The translations under genes and the position numbers were made by a program. A stretch of 64,000 nucleotides of DNA, from NCBI GenBank assembly GCA_051880615.1, contig JBJEOH010000028.1, positions 1-64,000 on the forward strand, given 5' to 3'. Each line of letters starts with the position of its first letter. The stretch's first letter is position 1. The notes beneath the pieces are model-generated. The model was given only the letters and a program-made list of their open reading frames with translations, ran no database searches and was not told the origin of the DNA. Shown piece by piece: positions 32,545 through 41,130 of this stretch. Source of the stretch: UBA7067 sp051880615 (GTDB lineage Bacteria > Bacillota > Clostridia > Oscillospirales > Acutalibacteraceae).

Positions 32545-34023
32545 TCAAATTGAGAATGAGTAGTTCGGAGCTTCCTTTGTAATCTGAATATCGTGCGGAT
32601 GGCTTTCCTTAAGTCCGGCACCTGTAATCTTTACAAACTTTGCCTTATCATGAAGCTCTGCAATACTTGCACAGCCTGTATAACCCATACCTGCACGCAG
32701 ACCGCCGAGCATCTGATAAATAGTTTCGCTGAGCATTCCCTTGTAAGGAACACGGCCTTCAACACCTTCCGGAACGAACTTCTTGAATCCGCTCTGGAAG
32801 TATCTATCCTGGCTGCCCTTACCCATAGCTCCAAGGCTGCCCATTCCACGGTATACCTTGAACTGTCTGCCCTGATAAATTTCAGTTTCACCCGGAGATT
32901 CCTCACAGCCGGCTACAAGCGAGCCAATCATTGCAACACTGCCGCCTGCGGCGAGAGCCTTAACAATATCGCCCGAATACTTGATACCGCCGTCGGCAAT
33001 AACCGGAATTCCGTATTCAGCAGCAGCACAAGCCGCATCGTAAATTGCCGTTATCTGCGGTACACCGATACCTGCAACAACACGCGTTGTGCATATTGAA
33101 CCCGGTCCTATACCAACCTTTACGCAGTCGGCGCCTGCCTCAATAAGAGCCTTTGTTGCCTCAGCGGTTGCTACATTGCCTGCTACAAGTTGAATGCTCG
33201 GGTAAGCCTTTTTAACCTTTTTAACTGCATTGATAACATTGCTGTTGTGACCGTGTGCAGAGTCAAGAACAAGCAAGTCTACCTGCGATTCAACAAGAGC
33301 CGCTACTCTGTCGAGTACATCAGCGGTTGCGCCGATTGCAGCCGCGCAAAGAAGTCTGCCTGCTTCATCTCTGGCTGAATTTGGATATTGATTCGATTTT
33401 TCAATATCCTTAATTGTAATAAGTCCCTTAAGATATCCGTCATCATCAACAAGCGGAAGCTTCTCGATTTTATGCTGACGCAAAATTTCCTGTGCGTCAG
33501 AAAGCTTTGTTCCTACAGGAGCAGTAATAAGCTTTTCCTTAGTCATTACATTTGAAATAGGCTGAGAGTAATCGTATTCCGTCATAAATCTTAAATCGCG
33601 GTTTGTGAGAATTCCGACAAGCTTACCGTCACGGCAGATTGGAACACCGCTGATTTTATACTTAGCCATAAGCTCGTTTGCTTCGCTTACGGTGTTTTCA
33701 GGGGCTAAGTAGAACGGATTAACAATAACGCCGTTTTCTGAACGCTTAACCCTGTCAACCTGGTCTGCCTGACGCTCGATTGACATATTTTTGTGAATAA
33801 CACCGATACCGCCTTCTCTTGCCATTGCTATAGCCATATTTGTTTCAGTAACAGTATCCATTGCGGCTGTCATAAGCGGTGTGTTGAGCTTGATTTTCTT
33901 TGTGACATGCGTGCTTACATCAACATTTTTCGGTTCAACATTTGACTCACCGGGAATCAGAAGAACATCATCAAAGGTGAGTCCTTCTTTGATAAACTTT
34001 TCACTGAAATTTGTGTTTAACAT
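32545..34023 (-). CDS. guaB: IMP dehydrogenase
   Basis: GuaB oxidises IMP to XMP with NAD, the committed step to GMP. The 492-residue product has the barrel start GLTFDDVLLIPGES and a tandem CBS regulatory domain (about residues 95-215, SNVMTKEKLITAP). The catalytic loop is GPGSICTTRVVAG (nucleophile Cys about 307), followed by the IMP-binding DGGIKYSGDI and the flap YRGMGSLGAM. It starts at ATG 34023 behind GGAGGAAT. It has its own promoter right after serS and its own terminator. Confidence 0.98.
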   Translation of the reverse strand: MLNTNFSEKFIKEGLTFDDVLLIPGESNVEPKNVDVSTHVTKKIKLNTPLMTAAMDTVTETNMAIAMAREGGIGVIHKNMSIERQADQVDRVKRSENGVIVNPFYLAPENTVSEANELMAKYKISGVPICRDGKLVGILTNRDLRFMTEYDYSQPISNVMTKEKLITAPVGTKLSDAQEILRQHKIEKLPLVDDDGYLKGLITIKDIEKSNQYPNSARDEAGRLLCAAAIGATADVLDRVAALVESQVDLLVLDSAHGHNSNVINAVKKVKKAYPSIQLVAGNVATAEATKALIEAGADCVKVGIGPGSICTTRVVAGIGVPQITAIYDAACAAAEYGIPVIADGGIKYSGDIVKALAAGGSVAMIGSLVAGCEESPGETEIYQGRQFKVYRGMGSLGAMGKGSQDRYFQSGFKKFVPEGVEGRVPYKGMLSETIYQMLGGLRAGMGYTGCASIAELHDKAKFVKITGAGLKESHPHDIQITKEAPNYSFSI

Positions 34024-34076
34024 ACTCTCATTCCTCCTATTAATTCACTCGTTGATTTGCGGATATTTTAAATTCG

Positions 34077-34105
34077 ATTTTATCAGTATCTTAAGCGTTT
34101 GTCAA
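34077..34105 (-). promoter_or_regulatory. Promoter of guaB
   Basis: On the minus strand TTGACA (34105-34100) and TAAAAT (34082-34077) are separated by 17 bases. The -35 box lies directly after the serS stop. Confidence 0.7.
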
Positions 34106-34106
34106 C

Positions 34107-35393
34107 TTATTTTTTTGGAGTAATAATATCTGCCCCGCCCATATACATACGAAGCGCCTGAGGAATTCTTATTGAGCCGTCCTCGTTAAGATTATTTTCG
34201 AGAAATGCAATCAACATTCTCGGCGGTGCAACAACCGTATTATTCAGAGTATGTGCAAAATACTTGCCGTTTTCTCCGTTCACTCTTATTTTAAGCCTGC
34301 GAGCCTGAGCGTCACCCAGATTTGAACAGCTGCCGACCTCAAAATACTTTTTCTGTCTCGGCGACCATGCCTCAACATCTATTGATTTAACCTTCAAATC
34401 AGCCAGGTCACCGCTGCAGCACTCAAGCGTTCTTACAGGAATATCAAGCGAACGGAAAAGCTCAACCGTATAGCTCCACAGCTTATCAAACCATTGCATA
34501 CTGTCCTCCGGCTTGCAAACAACTATCATTTCCTGCTTTTCAAACTGGTGGATTCTGTAAACACCGCGTTCCTCAATGCCGTGAGCGCCTTTTTCCTTTC
34601 TGAAGCAAGGAGAATAGCTTGTAAGAGTGTACGGCAGCTCCTCCTCCTTATTTATCGTGTCAATGAACTTACCTATCATTGAGTGCTCGCTTGTACCGAT
34701 AAGATAAAGGTCCTCGCCCTCAATCTTATACATCATCGCGTCCATCTCATCAAAGCTCATAACGCCTGTTACAACATTGCTTCTTATCATAAACGGCGGA
34801 ACACAGTAAGTAAAACCCTTGCTGATCATAAAATCTCTTGCATAGGAAATAACCGCCGAGTGAAGTCTTGCAATATCGCCCATCAGATAATAAAATCCGT
34901 TGCCTGCAACCTTTCTCGCGCTGTCAAGGTCAATTCCGTTTAATTTTTCCATAATATCTGTATGATACGGAACCTCAAAATCCGGCACGAACGGCTCGCC
35001 GTAGCGTGTTATCTCAACATTTTCGCTGTCATCCTTGCCTATCGGAACCGACGGGTCAATGATATTCGGAATAACCATCATTCTTTTTGTTATCTCGTCG
35101 GACAGGCGTTTTTCCTCTTCCTCAAGCTGTGCAAGGCGTTCTCCCTGTTCCTTTACAAGCTGCTTTGTCTGCTCGGCTTCTTCTTTTTTGCCCTGAGCCA
35201 TCAATGCGCCGATTTGCTTTGAGATTTTGTTGCGGTTTGCTCGCAGAGAGTCAGCCTCCTGCTTTGCTTTTCTTGATTGAATGTCAAGCTCGATAACCTC
35301 ATCAACAAGCACAAGCTTTCTGTCTTGGAATTTTTTTCTGATGTTTTCCTTAACGATTTCCGGGTTTTCTCTTAAAAATTTGATGTCTAACAT
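34107..35393 (-). CDS. serS: Seryl-tRNA synthetase
   Basis: This 428-residue class II synthetase charges tRNA-Ser. The N-terminal 110 residues are the long antiparallel coiled-coil arm that binds the tRNA variable arm (KAKQEADSLRANRNKISKQI onward). The catalytic domain shows motif 2 (CFRKEKGAHGIEERGVYRIHQFEKQE) split around the ATP site, and motif 3 (APPRMLIAFLENN, with the conserved Arg). It lies between guaB and parB on the same strand, with a short gap after parB. Confidence 0.98.
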   Translation of the reverse strand: MLDIKFLRENPEIVKENIRKKFQDRKLVLVDEVIELDIQSRKAKQEADSLRANRNKISKQIGALMAQGKKEEAEQTKQLVKEQGERLAQLEEEEKRLSDEITKRMMVIPNIIDPSVPIGKDDSENVEITRYGEPFVPDFEVPYHTDIMEKLNGIDLDSARKVAGNGFYYLMGDIARLHSAVISYARDFMISKGFTYCVPPFMIRSNVVTGVMSFDEMDAMMYKIEGEDLYLIGTSEHSMIGKFIDTINKEEELPYTLTSYSPCFRKEKGAHGIEERGVYRIHQFEKQEMIVVCKPEDSMQWFDKLWSYTVELFRSLDIPVRTLECCSGDLADLKVKSIDVEAWSPRQKKYFEVGSCSNLGDAQARRLKIRVNGENGKYFAHTLNNTVVAPPRMLIAFLENNLNEDGSIRIPQALRMYMGGADIITPKK

Positions 35394-35403
35394 TTATTGT
35401 TCC

Positions 35404-36270
35404 TCACTTTTCCTCTTGTCCCAATAATTTTGCTATATAAGTAAGGTCGTCCTTGCCGTAGAATTCTATTTCAAGCACGCCTTTCTTTTCGTTTCCGTTT
35501 ACAGTAATTTTTCTGCCGAGATGCTCCTTAAGAGCCAACTCAACCTCACCGTAATATGAAAGCTTTTTTTCATATATTTTCTTTACATCGGCATTTTCTA
35601 TTGCCTTGTTGCTCTTTTTTGCAAGACGCTCAAGCTCTCGCACTGAAATATCCTCGGTTGAGGCAAGCCTTGCCGCCTTTTCCATTTCATTCGGATTTTT
35701 AAATGCAAGCAGGGTTCTGCCGTGTCCTGCGCTTAATTTACCCTCTGAAATAAGCTGAAGAATATCATCGGGGAGTGACAAAAGCCTTAATGCATTTGCA
35801 ATAGCCGGACGGGATTTCCCGACAACTCGTGAAACCTCCTCCTGCTTGAGTCCGTAGGAATCCATAAGCTGCTTATAGCCCTTAGCCTCTTCAACCGGTG
35901 TTAAGTCCTCTCTTTGCAGATTTTCAATAAGTGCAAGCTGCATTGTTTCGCTGTCTGACAAATCCCTTATTACAACCGGTACCTCAGTCAGCCCTGCCAT
36001 TCTTGCCGCCCTGAAACGGCGTTCACCGGCTACAATCTGATAGCCGCCGTCAAGAAACGGACGAACAAGAAGCGGCTGTAATATGCCGTGTTGAGAAATT
36101 GAGTCTGCAAGCTCTGCAAGACTTTTTTCGTCAAAATCTCTGCGCGGTTGATCCCGATTTGGCTGAAGCTCAGAGATTTTAAGCGTTACGGTTGAGCTGC
36201 TGTCCTCGCTCTCATTTTCCATAAAAATCGCGCTTAAACCCTTGCCCAAGCCGCCTTTTTTTGCCGCCAT
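35404..36270 (-). CDS. parB: Chromosome partitioning protein ParB (Spo0J)
   Basis: ParB binds parS, spreads as a CTP-dependent clamp and loads condensin. The 288-residue product has the N-terminal LGKGLSAIF, CTP-binding box GERRFRAARMAG, the ENLQREDL segment, and a helix-turn-helix (about 145-185, EEVSRVVGKSRPAIANALRLL). It ends in a C-terminal dimerisation domain (ELALKEHLGRKI). It is 11 bases downstream of parA. It is more similar to Spo0J than to the second ParB-like gene (noc) upstream. Confidence 0.97.
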   Translation of the reverse strand: MAAKKGGLGKGLSAIFMENESEDSSSTVTLKISELQPNRDQPRRDFDEKSLAELADSISQHGILQPLLVRPFLDGGYQIVAGERRFRAARMAGLTEVPVVIRDLSDSETMQLALIENLQREDLTPVEEAKGYKQLMDSYGLKQEEVSRVVGKSRPAIANALRLLSLPDDILQLISEGKLSAGHGRTLLAFKNPNEMEKAARLASTEDISVRELERLAKKSNKAIENADVKKIYEKKLSYYGEVELALKEHLGRKITVNGNEKKGVLEIEFYGKDDLTYIAKLLGQEEK

Positions 36271-36281
36271 TTATCTCCCTC

Positions 36282-37043
36282 CTAATTTTTATTTATTATT
36301 TCTTCTGCAAGCGCCATATACGCCTGACTTCCCTTGCAACTTTTATCATAATACATTATTGGCTGACCAAAGCTCGGCGCTTCTGAAAGCCTAACTCCTC
36401 TTGCAATAACTGTTGAAAAAACCTTTCTCGGAAAGTAGGTTTTCACCTCTTCAACAACCTGCTGGGTTAAATTCAGTCTGCCGTCATACATTGTCAGCAG
36501 AACACCTTCCATTTCAAGGCGTTCATTATACTGACGCTTTACTCGTCTTACGGTGTTCATCAGCTGTGAAAGTCCCTCAAGAGCGTAATACTCGCATTGT
36601 ATAGGTACTAACAGTCTGTCTGCAAGACAAAGTGCATTTGTTGTGATAAGTCCGAGTGACGGAGGACAGTCGATAATTATATAATCATAATTGCCTCTTA
36701 TCGGGTTTACCGCATTCTTTAGTATTGACTCGCGGTGCTTTTTATCAATGATTTCAATTTCACTTGCCGCCAGATCAAGACTTGACGGCAGCAGGTCAAG
36801 ACATTTGAAATCTGTATGTATCAAAACCTCGTCAGCCTTTAAACCGTCAACAAGAATGTTATATGTTGATTTTTCTATTTTTCGCCTGTCAACGCCTACA
36901 CCGCTTGTTGCGTTGCCCTGAGGGTCAATATCTATCAGCAAAGTCTTTTTGCCGTTTATTCCAAGTGCTGCCGACAAATTAACGGCTGTAGTTGTTTTTC
37001 CTACGCCGCCCTTTTGATTGGCAACAGCTATAATTTTTGCCAC
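36282..37043 (-). CDS. parA: Chromosome partitioning ATPase ParA (Soj)
   Basis: This 253-residue deviant Walker ATPase binds DNA in the ATP state and positions origins with ParB. It has deviant Walker A KGGVGKTTT, IDIDPQGNATSG and DYIIIDCPPSLG. I chose GTG 37043, which follows AAGGAGG with correct spacing and gives the standard start MAKIIAVANQKGG. The ATG six codons earlier overlaps that ribosome binding site. It forms an operon with parB and has a parS-like site upstream. Confidence 0.97.
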   Translation of the reverse strand: MAKIIAVANQKGGVGKTTTAVNLSAALGINGKKTLLIDIDPQGNATSGVGVDRRKIEKSTYNILVDGLKADEVLIHTDFKCLDLLPSSLDLAASEIEIIDKKHRESILKNAVNPIRGNYDYIIIDCPPSLGLITTNALCLADRLLVPIQCEYYALEGLSQLMNTVRRVKRQYNERLEMEGVLLTMYDGRLNLTQQVVEEVKTYFPRKVFSTVIARGVRLSEAPSFGQPIMYYDKSCKGSQAYMALAEEIINKN

Positions 37044-37176
37044 GGAGCTAACCTCCTTCATTGCCGTAGTAGTTATAATTTTGACGCATATGCGACTCTG
37101 TAACTGATATTATATCACTTTTACACTTGTATTTAAAGGCATTTCCAATAATAATTGCATAATTTTTTTATAGATA

Positions 37177-37192
37177 TGTTTCACATGAAACA
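37177..37192. promoter_or_regulatory. parS-like site between noc and parA
   Basis: TGTTTCACATGAAACA differs from the consensus parS TGTTTCACGTGAAACA by one central base. That change breaks the palindrome at one position only. It lies between the noc terminator and parA. Confidence 0.85.
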
Positions 37193-37196
37193 CGCA

Positions 37197-37226
37197 AAAA
37201 ACCCCGGTATTTACCGAGGCTTTTTG
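37197..37226 (-). terminator. Terminator of noc
   Basis: On the minus strand GCCTCGGTA-AA-TACCGGGG is followed by TTTTTT. It lies 57 bases after the noc stop. Confidence 0.8.
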
Positions 37227-37282
37227 CATAAGGGGTTCAGATAAGGAAATGGGTATGAATTAATTAGTCGTACTCTTGTTAA

Positions 37283-38119
37283 TCAGGCAGATGCTCTGCC
37301 ATTTTGCGGTATTACTGTTGATTTTGCAATTTTTACCGTATATTCTATGTAATCGTCATTTTCTTTTTTTAGCAGTGCCGCGTTTATTCCGCTTTGTTTC
37401 ATTGTCTGCATTGCTCTGTTTATTGTGTTCATAAAAATTCTGACATCTTTAATAACTATTTTTGGACGATGCTGGGGTTCTTCATGTGACGATAAGACGC
37501 TGTTTATCATTTGCTCAGTCTGTGCAACCGTCATACTGTATTTTGCAGCTCTTTTTATGCACTCAATCCTTTGTTCTCCTTCAAGCTTTAAAAATAGCCT
37601 TGCATGGCGTTCAGAAAGACCGAGTGATAATATAAGATTCTGTTCTTCGTCTTCTAATCTTAAAAGTCGTAGTTTATTTGCTATTGTACTCTGTTTTTTG
37701 CCAAGCTGTTTTGCTACCTGCTCCTGAGTCATTCTGCAATCGAGCAAAAGTCGTCTTATAGCCTTTGCCTGCTCAAACATATTGAGGTCACAGCGTTCAA
37801 GGTTTTCTATCAGAGAATACACTGCACTCTGACGCTGAGAGCAGTTAATAACAACTGCCGGAATTCTTGTAAGACCAGCCATAACACAGGCGCGCAGTCT
37901 GCGCTCACCTACAATAAGCTCATAACTATCCGGAGTTACCCGACGAACAACAATAGGTTGGATTAATCCATTTTGTTCTATACTCTCAGCGAGCTTTATA
38001 AGCTCCTCTCGGTTAAAATCAGATCTGGGCTGAAACCTGTTTTGATTTATTTGCGAAATAGAAAGATTTGTTAGTTTATTTTCGTCTTTAGATTGAAAAA
38101 GCAACTGCTGCACCTCCAT
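37283..38119 (-). CDS. noc: Noc-type ParB-like nucleoid occlusion protein
   Basis: This 278-residue ParB paralogue has the CTP-binding box GERRLRACVMAG and the ENLERCDL segment. It also has a helix-turn-helix (EQVAKQLGKKQSTIANKLRLL), whose recognition helix differs from that of the ParB above. In Bacillus, Noc (next to rsmG/mnmG, as here) binds its own sites and the membrane to block division over the nucleoid. The N-terminal MEVQQLLFQSK could be the amphipathic membrane-binding helix. I assign Noc over a second ParB from gene position and N-terminus. No Bacillus-type Noc site was seen nearby. Confidence 0.88.
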   Translation of the reverse strand: MEVQQLLFQSKDENKLTNLSISQINQNRFQPRSDFNREELIKLAESIEQNGLIQPIVVRRVTPDSYELIVGERRLRACVMAGLTRIPAVVINCSQRQSAVYSLIENLERCDLNMFEQAKAIRRLLLDCRMTQEQVAKQLGKKQSTIANKLRLLRLEDEEQNLILSLGLSERHARLFLKLEGEQRIECIKRAAKYSMTVAQTEQMINSVLSSHEEPQHRPKIVIKDVRIFMNTINRAMQTMKQSGINAALLKKENDDYIEYTVKIAKSTVIPQNGRASA

Positions 38120-38513
38120 ATGCGTTTTTTTGTTTGCTTGTCCTTACGGATAATATATTATCATCAATAATACCAATATTATGTCACATTATAGAGGCTG
38201 ATAAAAATTTTATTTTGAAATAATGTTAATAATTTTGTTGCATATTGAGAAAATAAGACGAATATATCAGGTTTTGCAAAAAAAAATTCTGCCTTACGGC
38301 AGAAAATTTGAAAGTTAAATTTGTAGAGTGAAGAGTTAAGAATTGGTTGTCACAGCTGCGCTGCTCTTAAATTAAAGTTTGGTAGAGCAAAATAAAACAA
38401 AAGAAAACAGTAGGAGCGTTCAATAGAACTTTTAATGCTTATATAAGGTTCGTATGCTGTTACAACAAAATTTCGAATAAGCCGAACCGTATGAGAGCAA
38501 TAAAGTAAGACAA
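38120..38513. other. Gene-free region with a dispersed repeat
   Basis: The span 38323-38370 (AGAGTGAAGAGTTAAGA, then TGGTTGTCACAGCTGCG and CTGCTCTTAAAT) recurs in slightly different form between gyrB and the following gene (53138-53200). No gene is present. Confidence 0.5.
38323..38370. repeat. Dispersed intergenic repeat, copy 1
   Basis: It shares the word series AGAGTGAAGAGTT, TGGTTGTC, CAGC...GCTGCTCTTAAAT with copy 2 at 53138. The central CAGC-TGC-GCTG can form a small hairpin. Confidence 0.65.
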
Positions 38514-39224
38514 CTATAAAGGCTGCTTTGATATTTTTGAACCGTGTCGCGGATAAGCCTTAGGTGTAAAGTTCTTTTTCCTTATCACAATAATATTTCT
38601 TTCACTTTCATCGGGCAGATTAATCTGAATTGATTTCTCTATATCAGCACCTAAAATTTTAACCGCATTTCTGCTTAAATTCAGCTCTTCATCTGCTTTT
38701 GAACCCTTCATAGCAATAAACATTCCGTTTTTTCTTACAAAAGGAATACAGTATTCGCACAAAACAGGTAATGCGGCAACTGCGCGTGAAACCGAAACAT
38801 CAAATTTTTCACGATATTCAGGCATTTTAGCTGCATCTTCGGCACGCATATGAACAAGCTCAGCGTTAATATCAAGAGATGAGCAAACCTCATTTAAGAA
38901 TACAAGCCGTTTATTCAAGCTGTCGAGAAGTGTAAATTGTAAATCGGGTCTTATAATTGCCATTGGAATAGAGGGGAACCCTGCACCTGTACCCACATCT
39001 ATAACTTTTGCGTTTTTTGGTATATTCAAATACCAAATTGGAGTCAGGCTGTCATAAAAATGCTTGATTGCAATCCCGTCAACATCGGTTATTGCTGTTA
39101 AATTCATCTTTTCATTCCATTCAAGAAGCATAGCTGCATAAGTATTGAGCTTTTCAATTTGCTCGCTATTCAGATGGAAACCGTTTTTTTCGGCAAAATT
39201 TGCGGTAATTTGTGCAGCAGTCAT
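38514..39224 (-). CDS. rsmG: 16S rRNA (guanine-527-N7) methyltransferase
   Basis: RsmG (GidB) methylates G527 of 16S rRNA, a site near the streptomycin pocket. The 236-residue SAM-dependent enzyme has motif I VIDVGTGAGFPSIPMAI, then LLDSLNKRLVFL, VSRAVAALPVL and MKGSKADEEL. A basic tail of about 15 residues (KAYPRHGSKISK) ends the protein. It starts at ATG 39224, four bases from the mnmG stop, within the conserved mnmE-mnmG-rsmG-noc order. Confidence 0.97.
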   Translation of the reverse strand: MTAAQITANFAEKNGFHLNSEQIEKLNTYAAMLLEWNEKMNLTAITDVDGIAIKHFYDSLTPIWYLNIPKNAKVIDVGTGAGFPSIPMAIIRPDLQFTLLDSLNKRLVFLNEVCSSLDINAELVHMRAEDAAKMPEYREKFDVSVSRAVAALPVLCEYCIPFVRKNGMFIAMKGSKADEELNLSRNAVKILGADIEKSIQINLPDESERNIIVIRKKNFTPKAYPRHGSKISKQPL

Positions 39225-39228
39225 TATA

Positions 39229-41106
39229 TCAATCCTTATTTTTAAGTTGTGAAAGCCATATTACAAGCACAGATATATCAGCAGGACTTACACCGCTGAT
39301 TCTCGAAGCTTGTCCTATATTATGCGGCTTTATTTTGTTTAGTTTTTCCTGCGCTTCAAGACGAAGCCCTGAAATTGAGCTGTAATCTGTGTTTTTTGGC
39401 AGAGCTTTGTTTTCAAGTCTTCTCATCTGCTCAATCTGAGCTTCTTGGCGCTTAATATATCCCTCATATTTCACTTCAATTTCTACCTGCTCAAAAATAT
39501 TCGGGTCTAAATCAGGTCTTGTATTATCAATACTTTTTAATGCGTCATATCCAAGCTGTGGTCTCTTGATAAGGTCAATTAAGCGTATTCCTGTGGTAAC
39601 AGGTGATGTTTCACGTGAAACAAGTATTTCATTTAGCTCATCACTCGGCGCAATTACAGTCTTTTTAAGGCGTTTATACTCTTCCTTTTTCTCTTCCTGC
39701 TTTTTATTAAAGCTTTCCCAACGGCTGTCGCTTATTAATCCGATTTTTCTTCCGAGCGAAGTAAGACGGGTATCAGCGTTATCTTGTCTGAGAATAAGTC
39801 TGTATTCACTTCTTGAGGTCATCATTCTGTAGGGGTCGGAAACACCTTTTGTCACCAAATCGTCAATCAGAGTTCCTATATATGAGCTTGCTCTATCAAG
39901 AATAAAATGCTCTTTGCCTTTAACCTTTAATGCAGCATTTATACCTGCAATAAGTCCCTGAGCCGCAGCTTCTTCATAGCCTGAGCTGCCATTAAACTGC
40001 CCTGCACCGTATAATCCCGGATAATCAGTAAATTCAAGAGTAGCGTCAAGCTGGAGTGGGTCGATACAATCATATTCAATAGCATATGCACTTCGCATTA
40101 TAAGGGCATTTTCAAGCCCCTTTATAGTGTGATAAAACTCAAGCTGCACCTCCTCAGGAAGTGATGACGACATTCCCTGAATATACATTTCCTCGGTATC
40201 GATGCCGCAAGGCTCTATAAACAGCTGATGTCTCGGCTTATCGGCAAAGCGGACAATCTTATCCTCTATGCTCGGACAATAACGCGGACCGACTCCTTCA
40301 ATTTTTCCTGCATATAGGGGAGAGCGATGAATATTTTTTTCTATTACTTCTTTAGTCTGCTCATTGGTATAGCTTATATGGCATACAACCTTGTTTTCTC
40401 CGAGCGATTTAGTATCATACGAAAATGGAACAGGAGGCTCATCACCCGGCTGAACCTCAAGCTCGGAAAAATCAATAGAGCTTTTAAGTACTCGTGCAGG
40501 AGTACCTGTTTTAAATCTCCTTGTTTCAATACCAAGCTCGCGTATTGACTCACCGAGAAAAGCAGCCGGGAATATTCCGTCAGGTCCGCTTTCATATGAA
40601 ACCTCTCCAACATATATTCTGCCGCTTAAGAAAGTACCCGTAGCTATAATCACGGTTTTGCAGGTAAAAACAGCGTTCATTCTCGTTTCAATCAGCCATT
40701 CTTCACCGTCAGTCTGCTTAAGGGATATAATTTCAGCCTGCCTTAAGTCGAGATTTTCCTGCAATTCAAGCTTATGCTTCATAACTGAAGCGTATTTTCT
40801 TCTGTCAATTTGCGCCCTGAGTGAATGAACAGCAGGCCCTTTTCCGCGATTTAACATTCTCATCTGCAAAAAACACTCGTCTGCTGTTTTTCCCATTTCA
40901 CCGCCGAGAGCGTCAATTTCTCTTACAAGATGACCTTTAGCAGTTCCACCGATTGACGGATTACACGGGCAGTTGCCGACTGCGTCCATATTAATCGTAA
41001 AAACTGCTGTTTTACAGCCAAGTCGCGCAGCTGCAAGCCCCGCTTCAATTCCGGCATGACCTGCGCCGATAACAGCAACATCATAATATCCGGCGTTATA
41101 TCCCAT
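39229..41106 (-). CDS. mnmG: tRNA U34 carboxymethylaminomethyl synthesis protein MnmG
   Basis: MnmG (GidA) with MnmE installs the cmnm5 group on wobble U34 of several tRNAs. The 625-residue FAD protein has the dinucleotide fold VIGAGHAGIEAGLAAAR, NPSIGGTAKGHL, GTFLSGRIYVG, and the conserved cysteines of the family (for example CNPSIG; GPRYCPSIEDK). The C-terminal helical domain starts near KYEGYIKRQ. A perfect parS site lies inside the gene at 39607-39622. It is 24 bases after mnmE. Confidence 0.98.
   Translation of the reverse strand: MGYNAGYYDVAVIGAGHAGIEAGLAAARLGCKTAVFTINMDAVGNCPCNPSIGGTAKGHLVREIDALGGEMGKTADECFLQMRMLNRGKGPAVHSLRAQIDRRKYASVMKHKLELQENLDLRQAEIISLKQTDGEEWLIETRMNAVFTCKTVIIATGTFLSGRIYVGEVSYESGPDGIFPAAFLGESIRELGIETRRFKTGTPARVLKSSIDFSELEVQPGDEPPVPFSYDTKSLGENKVVCHISYTNEQTKEVIEKNIHRSPLYAGKIEGVGPRYCPSIEDKIVRFADKPRHQLFIEPCGIDTEEMYIQGMSSSLPEEVQLEFYHTIKGLENALIMRSAYAIEYDCIDPLQLDATLEFTDYPGLYGAGQFNGSSGYEEAAAQGLIAGINAALKVKGKEHFILDRASSYIGTLIDDLVTKGVSDPYRMMTSRSEYRLILRQDNADTRLTSLGRKIGLISDSRWESFNKKQEEKKEEYKRLKKTVIAPSDELNEILVSRETSPVTTGIRLIDLIKRPQLGYDALKSIDNTRPDLDPNIFEQVEIEVKYEGYIKRQEAQIEQMRRLENKALPKNTDYSSISGLRLEAQEKLNKIKPHNIGQASRISGVSPADISVLVIWLSQLKNKD
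39607..39622. promoter_or_regulatory. Perfect parS site inside mnmG
   Basis: TGTTTCACGTGAAACA is the exact 16-base consensus bound by Spo0J/ParB. It encodes the segment SRET within MnmG, so the protein sequence has accommodated the site. Confidence 0.95.
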
Positions 41107-41130
41107 AATAATTCCTCACAATCAATTCAA

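Noticed and set aside
32376..32582. Plus-strand 68-codon frame over the DnaA-box-like cluster and guaB terminator
   Set aside because: It runs through a terminator hairpin into the end of guaB and has no ribosome binding site.
38120..38513. Possible CRISPR or tandem array near noc
   Set aside because: The repeat there occurs once locally, with a second copy 15 kb away. There is no regular spacing, and I found no CRISPR array or cas gene in the window.
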